The notes beneath the pieces are model-generated. The model searched no databases and was not told the DNA's origin. It worked only from the letters and a program-made list of their open reading frames with translations. Positions 7,429 to 17,702 of a DNA stretch of 64,000 nucleotides are shown here, piece by piece (the first letter of the stretch is position 1; each line of letters begins with the position of its first letter). Both the position numbers and the translations under genes were made by a program. Origin of the DNA: Chitinolyticbacter meiyuanensis (GTDB lineage Bacteria; Pseudomonadota; Gammaproteobacteria; Burkholderiales; Chitinibacteraceae); NCBI RefSeq assembly GCF_008033135.1, contig NZ_CP041335.1:2299925-2363924 (forward strand), read 5' to 3'.

Positions 7429-10400
7429 TCAGCTTGCGACGAGCCGCCCCTTGAGCTCGCGCAACGCTGCCGAGATCATGGCGAGATCGGGCGTGCTCTC
7501 GCGCAGCTCGGCCAAAAGGCCGTGCCATTGCAACGTTGCGTTCTCGCTGCCGGAAAGCCAGCGCATCAGGCGCTCGGCGATGTCGCCATTGCTGGTCTGC
7601 CAGGCGGCCTGCGCCAAGGCCACGTGCAGCCGCATCAGGTCATCCCGCGCGGCGATGCGTGCCATCGCCTGCCAGCGATTGTCGCGCGGAAGCCGTTCGA
7701 TGGCACCGGCCAGCCAGTCGAAGGCCAGTGCGTCGCCCAACGCCAGATAGAGCCGCATGCGCTCGGCCAGTGAGCCGGTGTCGCCGGTGCCACGCGCCAG
7801 CTCCAAAAAGGGCAGGGCGTAATCGAGCGCCAGCGCTCGCCCGGCGGTGTCGGCTGGAATGCCTGCCGACAGCCAGGCCTCGCGCTTGGCGAGTGCCACG
7901 CCCTGCTGCACCAGCCATTCCGGCAATTGCGCTAGGCTGAGCGCGGCGCAGGTGCGCAGGTGATCGAGTGAGGCCGCGTCGAACGCGCCTTGAATCAGCC
8001 AGCGCGCTACGCGCTCGGTCTGGCGCCGCGCGCCGAGCAGCAGGCCGTAGACTTCGGCCGTGGGTACGCCACGCGCGACCAGTCCTTCGACCAGTCGCGC
8101 CAGCGTTTCGGTTTCCAGCAGCGATTGTGCCTGGTAGAGCGCATCGATGACGCGCGCGGTCTCGCTGCCGGTTTCCTCGGCGAGGCGGAATACACAGGTC
8201 ACACCGTAGCGGTTGACGATGTGGTTGGTCAGCACGGTGGCGACGATTTCGCGGCGCAACGGGTGTTCGGGCAAGCGATCGCCGAAGCGGGTGACCAGCG
8301 TAGCCGGGAAGGCATCGGCCAGCAGCTTGTCCCAGCGCGGCTCGTCTATGAGCTCGCTCGCCAGCAAGGCCTGCTTCATCACGATCTTGGCGTAGGCAAG
8401 CAGTACCGACAATTCTGGCCGGGTGAGGCCGATCCCGGCCTGCGCACGGTCCAGGCACAGGCTGTCGCTGGGTAGGTATTCCAGTCGGCGCGACAACTTG
8501 CCGTCCTTTTCCAGCTTCTGCATGAAGCGCTGGTGGATGGGCAGCAGCGAGATCGCCTGCTCGGCCTCCAGCGCCACCGCCAGTGTCTGCAGTGTGTTGT
8601 CGCGCAGCACCAGCGTGCCGACCTCGGCGGTCATGGCCGCGAGCAGCTCGTTGCGCTGCTTGTCGGTGAGATCACCCGAGGCCTGGATGCGGCCGAGTAG
8701 GATCTTGATGTTGACTTCGCGATCCGAGCAGTCGACACCGGCTGAATTGTCAATGGCGTCGGTGTAGAGGCGTCCACCGGCCAGCGCATACTCGACGCGC
8801 CCAAGCTGAGTGAAGCCGAGGTTGCCGCCCTCGGCCACCACCTTGGCACGCAGCTCCTTGCCATCGACGCGCACCGCATCGTTGCCTCTATCGTTGGCCT
8901 CGGCCTGGCTTTGCGTACTGGCCTTCACATAGGTGCCAATGCCGCCGTTGTAGAGCAGGTCAACCGGTGCCCGGAGAATGGCCTGGATCAACGGGGCCGG
9001 CTCGAGTTCGTCCACGTCGATGGCTAGCAACGCCTTGATCTCGGGCGAGAGCTTGATGATGCGCGCATTGCGCGGCCAGATGCCTCCGCCTTGCGAGATC
9101 AGCGCGGGGTCATAGTCCTGCCACGACGAGCGTGGCAGCGCGAACAGGCGCTCGCGTTCGGTGAACGAAGCAGCAGGATCGGGGTTGGGATCGATGAAGA
9201 TATGGCGGTGATCGAACGCGGCAACCAGCTTTACCGCCCGCGAGCGCAGCAGACCGTTGCCGAACACGTCGCCCGACATGTCACCGACACCGGCAATGGT
9301 GATGGGATCTTTCGCCACATCGACGCCGATCTCGCTGAAATGGCGCTCCACCGAAATCCATGCACCGCGCGCGGTGATGCCCATCTTCTTGTGGTCATAG
9401 CCATTGGCGCCACCGGAAGCGAAGGCATCGTCCAGCCAGAAGCCATAGTCGCGCGATACGGCGTTGGCGATATCGGAAAAGCTGGCCGTGCCCTTGTCCG
9501 CCGCGACGACGAGATAGGGATCATCCTCGTCCAGCCGCACCACCTGGGCTGGGGGTGCCACGGCGCCGCCGACCAGGTTGTCGGTGAGATCGAGCAGGCC
9601 ACGGATGAAGGTCTGGTAGCACTCGATGCCGCGCGCCAGCAGCGCCTCGCGCTCGGCCGGCGGGTGCTTGACCACGAAGCCACCCTTGGAGCCCACCGGC
9701 ACGATCACCGTGTTCTTCACCATCTGCGCCTTCACCAGCCCGAGCACCTCGGTACGGAAGTCGTCGCGACGGTCGGACCAGCGCAGGCCGCCTCGAGCCA
9801 CCTTGCCGCCACGCAGATGGATGCCCTCGATCTCGGGTGAGTAGACGAACACTTCGAACAGCGGCACCGGCTGCGGCATGCGCGGTATGCGCGATGGTGC
9901 CAGCTTGAACGAAACATAGGGCTTGGGCGCATTGCCCGCCGCCTGGAAGAAATTGGTGCGCAAGCTGGCACGCAACGCGTGCCGGTAGGCAGACAGCACC
10001 TTCTCGTCGTCTACGCTGACGAGTGCATCGCTCTCCGCGGCAAGCCGCAGCGCCAATGCGTCGGCAGCCGCGAGATCCTGTGCGGCCGGATCGAACTGCA
10101 GGTGGAACAGCTGCACCAGCGCGGCGGCATGGTCAGCGTGGCGCAGCAGGCAATCGGCCACGGTATCGATATCGACATTGAGCCCGATCTGCTTCAGATA
10201 GCGGGCGTAGGCGCGCAGCAGCAGGACTTCGCGCCAGGCCAGATGGGCCAGCGGCACCAGCCGGTTGAAGGCATCGTTTTCCACCTGGCCAGCCAGCATG
10301 GCGACGAAGGCATCGACGAAGCGCTGCCGCGCGGCGGGGGCTTCGAGCATGCCGGCTGCCGGCAGGCGCAGGCCGACATCGACGATCCAGGCACCACGGC

Positions 10401-12171
10401 CGTCATCGAAGGCGAGTGCGTAGGGCTTCTCGTCGAGCACCCGCACGCCAAGGTTTTCCAGCAATGGCAGGCAGTCGGATAGCTCGATCGGCCCCGCGCG
10501 ATACAGCTTGAGCCGCCATAGCCGGGTGTCGCTATGGCTGGCGGCGACGAGCCGGGCGGTGGTGCGTTCACTGCCGAGCACGGTCTCCACCGCGTCGATG
10601 TCGTGTACGGCCAGCCGTGGTGCATAGTCGGCGGCATAGGCGGCAGGGAAGGCGCGTTGGTAGCGCTGGTAGCGATCAGACCCCAGTTCCTCGCCGCTGT
10701 GCTGCCGCAGTTGCTGGCGCAGTTCGTCCTGCCAGCGCTGCGCCAGCTCGACAATCTGTGATTCCAGCTGGACGGGGTCGTAGTTTGGAATCTGGCCGTG
10801 CGGGGTACGCACGATGAAGTGGATGCGTGCCAGCGGCGCATCGGTGAGCAGTACATTGAATTCGGCGCTTTCGCCATCGAGGGCATCGAGCAGCAACCGT
10901 TGCACCTTCAGCCGCACGTCGGTGGTGTAGTTGTCGCGCGGCATGTAGAGCAGCATCGATACGTAGCGGCGGTAGATGTCGTCGCGGAAGAAGGTGCGCA
11001 CGCGCATCCGTTCGTGCAGCGACACGATGCCCTGCACGATGCTGGCGAGCTCCTCCGCGCCGATCTCGATCAGCTCTTCGCGCGGGTAGGTATCGAGCAC
11101 GTTGAGCAGCGTCTTGCCGCGATGACCGGAGAGATTGACGCCGGAGAGCCGGATCACCTGCTCGATCTTGCGCCGCAGGATGGGCAGTTCGCGCGGCGGC
11201 GAGGTGTAGGCGCTGGCGGTGTAGAGGCCCAGCAGCCGGTGTTCGCCGATCACGCTGCCGTCGGCGGCGATGCGCTTGACGCACACCATGTCGAGATAGA
11301 CCGGTCGGTGGATCACCGAACGCACGTCGGCCTTGGTCAGGATCAGCAGCGTCTGGTTGTTGTAGGCCAGCTCGCGCAGCTCGTCGGTCAGCGAGGCGAA
11401 GGTGCGCGATGGTCCGCCGACGCCTTCGTCTCGCAGCAGACCGAGGCCCGAGCCCGGCACGATCATCAGCTGTTTGCCGTAGGCGGTGTCCTCAAAGCGG
11501 TACTCGCGACTGCCGAGGAAGACGAATTGCCCCGCCAGCATCCAGTCCAGGAAGGCGAGGCTTTCGGCCAGCTCAGCGTCCGGCAGTGGCGGCGGCGCAT
11601 CCTGCAGCGCGGCCAGTGTGCTCGACAATGCGCCGGTCATCGCCGGCCAGTCGGCCACCGCCGTTTCCAGTGCCGCCAATGCCTGCGCCACTTCGGCATG
11701 CAGCGCATCGAGCTCGCGTCCGTCCGAGGCGCGATCGACCTCGAAGCGCATCCACGATTCAGGCTTGCCCTCGGCGGATAGGCCTTGCCATTGGCCGGCG
11801 CCGTCACGGGCGTTGGTCAGCACCGGGTGCATTACCAGATGCACCGCGTGGCCGCGTCGTGCCAGTGCCATCGCCACGGTATCGACGAGGAAGGGCATGT
11901 CGTCGGATACCACCTCGACCACGGTGTGGCTGCCCTCCCAGCCATGCTCGGGCAGGCTGGGGTTGTAGACCCGCAACAGCGTCTGGCCCGGCAGGCGCTG
12001 CACACCGAAGCGATGGTGCGCGCACGCCGCGCCAATCCAGTCTTCCGGCACGCGGGACTGGAAATCTTCGCGAGCGAGATTACGATGGTATGCGGTCAGG
12101 AATTCGCGCAGGCTGTCGGGCGCCATGGCGAGCAGGGGGAGCAGCTCCTGGCTGGTGATCAGGTAACTCAT
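7429..12171 (-). CDS. NAD-dependent glutamate dehydrogenase, 180-kDa type
   Basis: A very large protein (about 1580 residues) of the L_180 NAD-glutamate dehydrogenase family, which converts glutamate to 2-oxoglutarate and ammonium for catabolism. The long N-terminal regulatory region is followed by the catalytic core: GGLRWSDRRDDFRTEVLGLV and the KGGFVVK segment with the substrate-binding lysines in the middle third, then the Rossmann region with GVGDMSGDVFGNG and the IFIDPNPDPAASF segment. Length matches the family (1,550-1,650). I chose the ATG at 12171 (MSYLITSQELL); a GTG at 12198 in the same frame would add nine residues, and neither has an ideally spaced ribosome site. It is a single-gene unit. 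Confidence 0.95.
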   Translation of the reverse strand: MSYLITSQELLPLLAMAPDSLREFLTAYHRNLAREDFQSRVPEDWIGAACAHHRFGVQRLPGQTLLRVYNPSLPEHGWEGSHTVVEVVSDDMPFLVDTVAMALARRGHAVHLVMHPVLTNARDGAGQWQGLSAEGKPESWMRFEVDRASDGRELDALHAEVAQALAALETAVADWPAMTGALSSTLAALQDAPPPLPDAELAESLAFLDWMLAGQFVFLGSREYRFEDTAYGKQLMIVPGSGLGLLRDEGVGGPSRTFASLTDELRELAYNNQTLLILTKADVRSVIHRPVYLDMVCVKRIAADGSVIGEHRLLGLYTASAYTSPPRELPILRRKIEQVIRLSGVNLSGHRGKTLLNVLDTYPREELIEIGAEELASIVQGIVSLHERMRVRTFFRDDIYRRYVSMLLYMPRDNYTTDVRLKVQRLLLDALDGESAEFNVLLTDAPLARIHFIVRTPHGQIPNYDPVQLESQIVELAQRWQDELRQQLRQHSGEELGSDRYQRYQRAFPAAYAADYAPRLAVHDIDAVETVLGSERTTARLVAASHSDTRLWRLKLYRAGPIELSDCLPLLENLGVRVLDEKPYALAFDDGRGAWIVDVGLRLPAAGMLEAPAARQRFVDAFVAMLAGQVENDAFNRLVPLAHLAWREVLLLRAYARYLKQIGLNVDIDTVADCLLRHADHAAALVQLFHLQFDPAAQDLAAADALALRLAAESDALVSVDDEKVLSAYRHALRASLRTNFFQAAGNAPKPYVSFKLAPSRIPRMPQPVPLFEVFVYSPEIEGIHLRGGKVARGGLRWSDRRDDFRTEVLGLVKAQMVKNTVIVPVGSKGGFVVKHPPAEREALLARGIECYQTFIRGLLDLTDNLVGGAVAPPAQVVRLDEDDPYLVVAADKGTASFSDIANAVSRDYGFWLDDAFASGGANGYDHKKMGITARGAWISVERHFSEIGVDVAKDPITIAGVGDMSGDVFGNGLLRSRAVKLVAAFDHRHIFIDPNPDPAASFTERERLFALPRSSWQDYDPALISQGGGIWPRNARIIKLSPEIKALLAIDVDELEPAPLIQAILRAPVDLLYNGGIGTYVKASTQSQAEANDRGNDAVRVDGKELRAKVVAEGGNLGFTQLGRVEYALAGGRLYTDAIDNSAGVDCSDREVNIKILLGRIQASGDLTDKQRNELLAAMTAEVGTLVLRDNTLQTLAVALEAEQAISLLPIHQRFMQKLEKDGKLSRRLEYLPSDSLCLDRAQAGIGLTRPELSVLLAYAKIVMKQALLASELIDEPRWDKLLADAFPATLVTRFGDRLPEHPLRREIVATVLTNHIVNRYGVTCVFRLAEETGSETARVIDALYQAQSLLETETLARLVEGLVARGVPTAEVYGLLLGARRQTERVARWLIQGAFDAASLDHLRTCAALSLAQLPEWLVQQGVALAKREAWLSAGIPADTAGRALALDYALPFLELARGTGDTGSLAERMRLYLALGDALAFDWLAGAIERLPRDNRWQAMARIAARDDLMRLHVALAQAAWQTSNGDIAERLMRWLSGSENATLQWHGLLAELRESTPDLAMISAALRELKGRLVAS

Positions 12172-12384
12172 GGGCTGGGGCACATCCTTGTGGGACACGC
12201 CTCAATCTATATGCGGGCATCGCGCTTCGCCTTTGGGGTTTTCCGCATTGGGGAAGGCGGCGTGACGCATGGACGGACCGTTCGTTCCGACGGACGCACG
12301 GTTTTCTGGTACGACTGACACAGGGAGTGAATATCATCTCATGCTAATATTTGGCAAGAGCAGCTCAAACCCCGGAGAAGCCGA

Positions 12385-14652
12385 ATGCAACAGGCTCGCA
12401 ACCCGCAACCCCCACCGCGATTGAGCGCCACGCTGGCCGCCTGCCGCGACATGGCGCTGAAGTTGCTCTCCGATTCGCTCGATGGCTATTTCGCAGAGCT
12501 TGAGGAGAAGTTCTTCGAGCTGGCGGAGAACACCCACGATCGCGAATTGCGCGATGTGTATTTTGGTGCCCGTACCGAGATCAAGGCCAAGAAGCTCGAG
12601 ATCATCGGTGCGTTCCGCAACCAGTTCGTCGATGCGTTCAACGAGCGCTGGAGCGGCAACAAGAACCCCGCCAGTGGCTTTTTCAAAGTGGTGGTCGATA
12701 CCGGCGAGCTCAGCCTCGTCGCCAATGACGACTACGAGGAAAGCCTCACCGCCAGCCGCGTTGCCAATGCACTGAAGCAGAAGGGCGGCGACACGCTGTC
12801 CCAGCTCGAGCAGCGCCTGGCCAGCCTGATGCCGCGCGACGAGAACGACGCGATCAACAACCCGCTGAGCCCGGAGGCGATCTGCGAGGCCTTCCTCGCT
12901 GCCTGCCGCCAACTGGAAAGCGGCCTATCGGCTCGGCTGGTGGCGCTGCAAGCGTTCGAGACCGCGTTGTCCGACCGCGTGGCCAGCGTCTATCAGAGCG
13001 TCAACCAATACCTGATCCAGCAGAACGTGCAGCCGATCGCCACGCGCGGCGTGGTGCGCCGTACTGGACCGCAACAGCCGCAGAGCCAGGGCGCAGGACC
13101 GGAAGCGGGCGCTGCACCGGCCATGCCGGACGCCGGTTATGGCACGCCGCAAGGTGGATATCCTGCGGGGAGCGTTGCGCCTGGGATGATGGGGGGCGGT
13201 TTTGCTGCCGGTGGCGGGCTCGGTGCTGGTTATGGCATGCCCGCAGCAGGCATGGCCGGTGCCGCAGGCGCGCCCTACATGCCGTCGTATGGCCTCACGG
13301 CCGAGCTGGCACAACATTTCGTCCGGTTGGCCACGGGTGAAGCCGAAAGCCGCAGCAACAGTCTGCGGCCGGAGTGGTTTTCCTTCCTCGACAACCTGCA
13401 GCACGATCCCCCCGGCGCGACCAACGTACAGGGGCGGCCGGAAAACCTGCTGACCCTGCTGCGCAGCACGCGCTGGGCGGGCGAGTTGGGCCGTGGCGAC
13501 ACGATGACGTTCGATCTCGTCGCCATGCTGTTCGACCGGCTGTTCGAGGATCCGAACCTGCCCAATGTCGCCAAGAAGCTGCTGGCGCGTTTGCAGATCC
13601 CCGTGCTCAAGGTGGCGCTGCTCGATACCGGCTTCTTCGCCGACAAGCAGCATCCGGCACGTCGCTTCGTCGACTTGCTGGAAGAAGCCTTCGCGGACAA
13701 GGAAGGCGAGCCGGCTGAGGACGACCCGGTGCTGGTGACCTTCACCGATGCGGTGGCCTGGGTGGTCGATCACTACGAGGATGACCTGGGCGCCTTCGAT
13801 GCCGCGCTGGGCCGGATCGAATCGTTCTACGCCGAACTGGAAGCAGCGGCCGAAGCCCGCACCCGCGACGCAGCCGAAGATCTGATCCAGAACGAGGTGC
13901 AGGAGCTGGCCAACGTGACGGCCGGCGCACTCGTCGATGCCCGCTTGCACATCAACCCTGACGCACCGCCGCTGGTACGCGACTTCCTCGCCGTGTGGTG
14001 GAAGGGGGCGCTGGCTGCCGCGTATGGGCCGGAAGGCGAAGCGGGAGAAGAGTTCGGGCGCTACGTGCGCGTGATGGATGAGCTGCTGTGGAGCTTGCGC
14101 CCCAAGACCACGCCGGAGGAGCGGCTGCAGCTGGTGAACACGCTGCCGGCCATGCTGAAGGCGCTGGAGCAGGGTGCGCGCCGCGCAGGGATCAGCCCCG
14201 ACGCGTCCAAGGAGTTCTTCTCACAACTGGTGCAGTGCCATGCGCTCGCCATTCGCAGCGGATTGCGCGCGGCCAGCGAGCCGGCGCCGCAAGCGCCAAG
14301 CGAAGGTACCGTTGTGGCGCAACCGGTCGCGGTACAACCAACGCCGGTAGTGCAGGCGACTGCCTCGGCGCCGCAACCGATGCCGGCATCGGTCAATCCG
14401 GTCGGCATCCAGCGTGGCGACTGGGTGACGTGGGAAAGCGACGACAACCGTACGGTGCGGTTGCGCCTGTCGTGGCTCAGCCCGCAAGGTACCCGGTTCC
14501 TCTTCACCAACCGCCAAGGCGAGAATGGCCTCACGCTGACGCGGCTGGAGCTCGATACCCATCTCGATTCCGGCCGCTTGCGGCTGGTGGAGGTGGAGGA
14601 AAGCGCGACCGATCGGGCCCTCAACCAACTCCGCGAACAGCTGGGCGCGTAA
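12385..14652 (+). CDS. DUF1631 family protein
   Basis: A 755-residue cytoplasmic protein of the DUF1631 family, found in beta- and gammaproteobacteria and sometimes wrongly named thymidine phosphorylase. The N-terminal helical part (DSLDGYFAELEEKFFELAE) is followed by a Gly/Ala/Met-rich linker at about residues 230-300, a large helical middle, a Pro/Ala/Gln linker near 630-670, and a C-terminal beta-rich end with the family's LSWLSPQGTRFLFTNRQGE motif, which is reminiscent of PilZ-like domains. The function is unknown; a link to cyclic-di-GMP is only suggested by that resemblance. The ATG at 12385 has GGAGAAG about five bases upstream. Confidence 0.88.
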   Translation: MQQARNPQPPPRLSATLAACRDMALKLLSDSLDGYFAELEEKFFELAENTHDRELRDVYFGARTEIKAKKLEIIGAFRNQFVDAFNERWSGNKNPASGFFKVVVDTGELSLVANDDYEESLTASRVANALKQKGGDTLSQLEQRLASLMPRDENDAINNPLSPEAICEAFLAACRQLESGLSARLVALQAFETALSDRVASVYQSVNQYLIQQNVQPIATRGVVRRTGPQQPQSQGAGPEAGAAPAMPDAGYGTPQGGYPAGSVAPGMMGGGFAAGGGLGAGYGMPAAGMAGAAGAPYMPSYGLTAELAQHFVRLATGEAESRSNSLRPEWFSFLDNLQHDPPGATNVQGRPENLLTLLRSTRWAGELGRGDTMTFDLVAMLFDRLFEDPNLPNVAKKLLARLQIPVLKVALLDTGFFADKQHPARRFVDLLEEAFADKEGEPAEDDPVLVTFTDAVAWVVDHYEDDLGAFDAALGRIESFYAELEAAAEARTRDAAEDLIQNEVQELANVTAGALVDARLHINPDAPPLVRDFLAVWWKGALAAAYGPEGEAGEEFGRYVRVMDELLWSLRPKTTPEERLQLVNTLPAMLKALEQGARRAGISPDASKEFFSQLVQCHALAIRSGLRAASEPAPQAPSEGTVVAQPVAVQPTPVVQATASAPQPMPASVNPVGIQRGDWVTWESDDNRTVRLRLSWLSPQGTRFLFTNRQGENGLTLTRLELDTHLDSGRLRLVEVEESATDRALNQLREQLGA

Positions 14653-14670
14653 TCCCGGCACAGAGCACAC

Positions 14671-14686
14671 TTTGTACATGTACAAA
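14671..14686. promoter_or_regulatory. perfect 16-base palindrome
   Basis: TTTGTACATGTACAAA reads the same on both strands. It directly abuts the terminator that starts at 14687, between the convergent DUF1631 and dapD genes. It may extend the terminator stem-loop region or be a protein-binding site. Confidence 0.45.
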
Positions 14687-14713
14687 CGGGGCGCCTTGGC
14701 GCCCCGCTTTTTT
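14687..14713 (+). terminator. rho-independent terminator after the DUF1631 gene
   Basis: Perfect 9-bp stem CGGGGCGCC (14687-14695) / GGCGCCCCG (14698-14706) with a 2-base loop as drawn (longer in practice) and six T at 14708-14713. The stem also faces the end of dapD on the other strand and may work both ways. Confidence 0.9.
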
Positions 14714-14741
14714 GCCATGACCCCGTAGTCGGGGTAAGGCA

Positions 14742-15560
14742 TCAGATACCGCGCAGCAGCTCGTTGATGCCGACCTTGCCACGGGTCTTCTCGTCGACCT
14801 TCTTCACGATCACCGCGCAGTAGAGGCTGTAGCTGCCATCCTTGGACGGCAGGTTGCCCGACACCACCACCGAGCCGGCGGGGATGCGGCCGTAGCTGAC
14901 TTCACCGGTTTCGCGATCGTAGATCTTGGTGGATTGGCCGATGTACACGCCCATCGAGATCACCGAGCCTTCCTCGACGATCACGCCTTCGACCACTTCC
15001 GAGCGGGCGCCGATGAAGCAGTTGTCCTCGATGATGGTGGGGTTGGCCTGCAGCGGCTCCAGCACGCCGCCGATGCCGACGCCACCGGACAGGTGCACGT
15101 TCTTGCCGATCTGGGCGCAGGAGCCGACGGTGGCCCAGGTATCGACCATGGTGCCTTCGTCGACATAGGCGCCGATGTTCACGTACGACGGCATCAGCAC
15201 CACGTTCTTGGCAACGAAGGAGCCCTTGCGCGCCACGGCGTTCGGTACCACGCGGAAGCCGCCAGCGCGGAAGTCCGCTTCGGTGTAGTCGGCGAACTTG
15301 CTCGGCACCTTGTCGAAGTACTGGGTGCAGCCGCCGGCCAGTGGCACGTTGTCGTTGATGCGGAACGACAGCAGCACCGCCTTCTTGATCCACTGATGGG
15401 TCTGCCAGTCGCCGGCAATCTTCTCGGCGACGCGCAGCTTGCCGGTGTCGAGGCCATTGATGACTTCGTTGATGGCATCGCGCAGCTCGGCGGAGACGGA
15501 GGCCGGCGTGATGTCCGCGCGGTTTTCGAACGCGGTTTCGATGACGTTTTGCAGGCTCAT
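14742..15560 (-). CDS. dapD: tetrahydrodipicolinate N-succinyltransferase
   Basis: A 272-residue left-handed beta-helix acyltransferase. It transfers succinyl from succinyl-CoA to tetrahydrodipicolinate, the entry to the succinylase branch of diaminopimelate and lysine synthesis. The hexapeptide-repeat core is visible ([48 protein letters not shown]). The start at 15560 ([11 protein letters not shown]) is the normal start of the family; the upstream extension in the same frame overlaps dapC and is not used. It lies 23 bases after dapC. Confidence 0.98.
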   Translation of the reverse strand: MSLQNVIETAFENRADITPASVSAELRDAINEVINGLDTGKLRVAEKIAGDWQTHQWIKKAVLLSFRINDNVPLAGGCTQYFDKVPSKFADYTEADFRAGGFRVVPNAVARKGSFVAKNVVLMPSYVNIGAYVDEGTMVDTWATVGSCAQIGKNVHLSGGVGIGGVLEPLQANPTIIEDNCFIGARSEVVEGVIVEEGSVISMGVYIGQSTKIYDRETGEVSYGRIPAGSVVVSGNLPSKDGSYSLYCAVIVKKVDEKTRGKVGINELLRGI

Positions 15561-15583
15561 GGTGGTTCCTGGTTGGGGATGAT

Positions 15584-16777
15584 TTACAGGCGGCCGACGA
15601 GGCGCACGATGCGCTCGGCGGCGTCGATACAATCGGCCAGCGGGGCTACGAGGGCGATGCGCACGTAGCCGGCGCCCGGATTCACGCCGTGGGCTTCGCG
15701 GGCGAGGAAGCTGCCCGGCAGTACGGTCACGTGCTCCTCGGCATACAGCCGGCGCGCGAAATCGGTGTCGGACAGGCCGGAGGGCGTCTTCGCCCACAGG
15801 TAGAAGGCGGCATCGGGCAAGGACACCTCGAGCACCTGGCCGAGCTTGGCGGTCACGGCCTCGAATTTGGCGGCGTACTGCAGCCGGTTGTACTCGACGT
15901 GGGCCTCGTCATTCCAGGCTGCCGCACTGGCGGCCTGCACGGTGGGGCTCATCGCGCAGCCATGGTAGGTGCGATAGAGCAGAAACTGCTCGAGCACCTT
16001 GGCGTCGCCGGCAACGAAGCCCGAGCGCAGGCCGGGCACGTTGGAGCGCTTGGACAGCGACGAGAACATCACGATACGGCTGAAATCGCGACCGAGCTTG
16101 ATCGCGGCTTCCAGGCCGCCCAATGGCTTGTCACGACCGAAGTAGATTTCCGAGTAGCACTCATCGCTGGCGATCACGAAACCGTAGCGATCGGACAGCG
16201 CGAACAGCGTGCGCCAGTCGTCCAGGCTGGCCACCGCACCGGTCGGATTGCCTGGCGTGCAGACATAGACCAACTGCGTGCGCGCCCAGACTGCTTCGGG
16301 CACGCTGTCCCAGTCTGGCTGGAAGCGGTTTGCCGCGAGGCAGTTCACGTAATAGGGTTCGGCTCCGGCCAGCAGTGCCGCACCCTCGTAGATCTGGTAG
16401 AACGGGTTGGGCGAGATCACCACCGGCTGCGGCGCGGTCGGGTCGATCACTGCCTGGGCGAAGGCGAACAGCGCTTCACGGCTGCCGTTGACCGGTACCA
16501 CTTCGGTGGCCGGGTTGGGGGCGGCGATGCCATAGCGTTGCGCAATCCAGCGCGAGATGCTCTGGCGCAGCGCATCCGAACCCAGTGTGGCCGGGTAGGC
16601 GGCAAGACCATCCAGATTGTCGACCAGCGCATCCTTCACCAACTGCGGCGTCGGATGCTTGGGTTCCCCGATCGACAGGTTGACGTGGCTCAGCGCCGGA
16701 TTGGGCGTGAGGCCGGCAAACAGTTCACGCAACTTCTGGAACGGGTAGGGATGCAGCTCGGCAAGGCGCGGCGACAT
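15584..16777 (-). CDS. dapC: succinyldiaminopimelate transaminase
   Basis: A 397-residue fold-type I, PLP-dependent aminotransferase of the DapC type. It makes N-succinyl-LL-2,6-diaminopimelate, the step after DapD. The N-terminus ([18 protein letters not shown]) and [12 protein letters not shown] are characteristic. The PLP lysine lies in [17 protein letters not shown], and the PLP-contacting [10 protein letters not shown] segment is present. The gene order dapC-dapD places two steps of one pathway in one operon. A TATAAT box stands about 27 bases before the start. Confidence 0.96.
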   Translation of the reverse strand: MSPRLAELHPYPFQKLRELFAGLTPNPALSHVNLSIGEPKHPTPQLVKDALVDNLDGLAAYPATLGSDALRQSISRWIAQRYGIAAPNPATEVVPVNGSREALFAFAQAVIDPTAPQPVVISPNPFYQIYEGAALLAGAEPYYVNCLAANRFQPDWDSVPEAVWARTQLVYVCTPGNPTGAVASLDDWRTLFALSDRYGFVIASDECYSEIYFGRDKPLGGLEAAIKLGRDFSRIVMFSSLSKRSNVPGLRSGFVAGDAKVLEQFLLYRTYHGCAMSPTVQAASAAAWNDEAHVEYNRLQYAAKFEAVTAKLGQVLEVSLPDAAFYLWAKTPSGLSDTDFARRLYAEEHVTVLPGSFLAREAHGVNPGAGYVRIALVAPLADCIDAAERIVRLVGRL

Positions 16778-16803
16778 GGCAGCAGGCGTAGGGGAAAACG
16801 CCG

Positions 16804-16809
16804 ATTATA
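16804..16809 (-). promoter_or_regulatory. candidate -10 box of dapC-dapD
   Basis: Perfect TATAAT on the minus strand, giving a predicted start about 20 bases before the dapC ATG. A convincing -35 was not seen. The rest of the 169-base gap to msrA holds nothing I can identify. Confidence 0.4.
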
Positions 16810-16946
16810 GCGGCGCGGACATCTTGCCGTAACCCGCGATGCACGCACTGTATGGCTCAGCGCCCGCCGCTACGCACTGCCGGTGCGTATGGATTGAAGC
16901 AGATATGGCGCAGCGACGGTGCCCTCTAGCGAGTTGATGCCGGGGA

Positions 16947-17474
16947 TTACTCCGTGACCAGTGGCGCGAAATATTGCTTCAGTTTCTGCACTTTGGGCGC
17001 TGCCACGGCCATGCAATACGGCTGATTGGGGTGTTGGTTGTAATAGTTCTGATGGTGATCCTCGGCCGGATAGAAGGTCGGGGCAGCGACCAGCTCGGTC
17101 ACGATGGGCACCGGCAGGCTGCTGGCGAGGCCCGCCAGCGTATGCTTGGCAACCACTTCCTGCTGCAACGTATGCCAGTAGATGGCCGAACGGTACTGCG
17201 TGCCGACGTCATTGCCTTGGCGATTCAGCGTGGTCGGATCGTGAATGGTGAAGAAAATGTCGAGTAGTGTCTCGTAGCTGACCACGGCCGGATCGAAGTG
17301 GAGCTGGACCGCCTCGGCATGGCCGGTGCTTCCCTCGCACACGCTGCGATAGTCCGGATCGGGCACATGGCCACCGATGTAGCCAGATACCACGCGTTCG
17401 ACGCCGCGCACGCGCTGGAATACCGCCTCCAGGCACCAGAAACAGCCACCGGCCAGGGTTGCGATCTCGCTCAT
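16947..17474 (-). CDS. msrA: peptide-methionine (S)-S-oxide reductase
   Basis: A 175-residue MsrA, which reduces methionine-S-sulfoxide in oxidised proteins and free methionine. The catalytic motif GCFWC (C11, C14) follows a short strand, and GHAEAVQLHFDP and the HQNYYNQHPNQPYC segment are typical, with a possible resolving cysteine in PYC. The start at 17474 has a strong AAGGAGAAG ribosome site; the frame is open 32 codons further upstream, but without a site. It is transcribed alone. Confidence 0.97.
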   Translation of the reverse strand: MSEIATLAGGCFWCLEAVFQRVRGVERVVSGYIGGHVPDPDYRSVCEGSTGHAEAVQLHFDPAVVSYETLLDIFFTIHDPTTLNRQGNDVGTQYRSAIYWHTLQQEVVAKHTLAGLASSLPVPIVTELVAAPTFYPAEDHHQNYYNQHPNQPYCMAVAAPKVQKLKQYFAPLVTE

Positions 17475-17635
17475 GATTGCTTCTCCTTGGATTGCGAAGT
17501 GCGCGTTAGTGGCACGTGGAAGCCAGATGGGGCCATGCACCCCCAATGCCAAGCTTGGCGCCGCCAGCAAAACCCCAGCGCAGCGGTTCTGGCAGGAGGT
17601 GCGAAACGGTCTGAGGGTCGGTCCGGACTTCGGTC

Positions 17636-17663
17636 AATTTAGATGCTACAAGACGTACGGCAA
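17636..17663 (-). promoter_or_regulatory. possible promoter of msrA
   Basis: On the minus strand TTGCCG (plus 17658-17663), 16-base spacer, TAAATT (plus 17636-17641), about 165 bases before the msrA start. The 228-base gap between msrA and the Smr gene contains nothing else I can support. Confidence 0.3.
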
Positions 17664-17702
17664 GGGAGCGCGACGTAGTCCGACGGGTTTTGTTTGCGTC
17701 TC

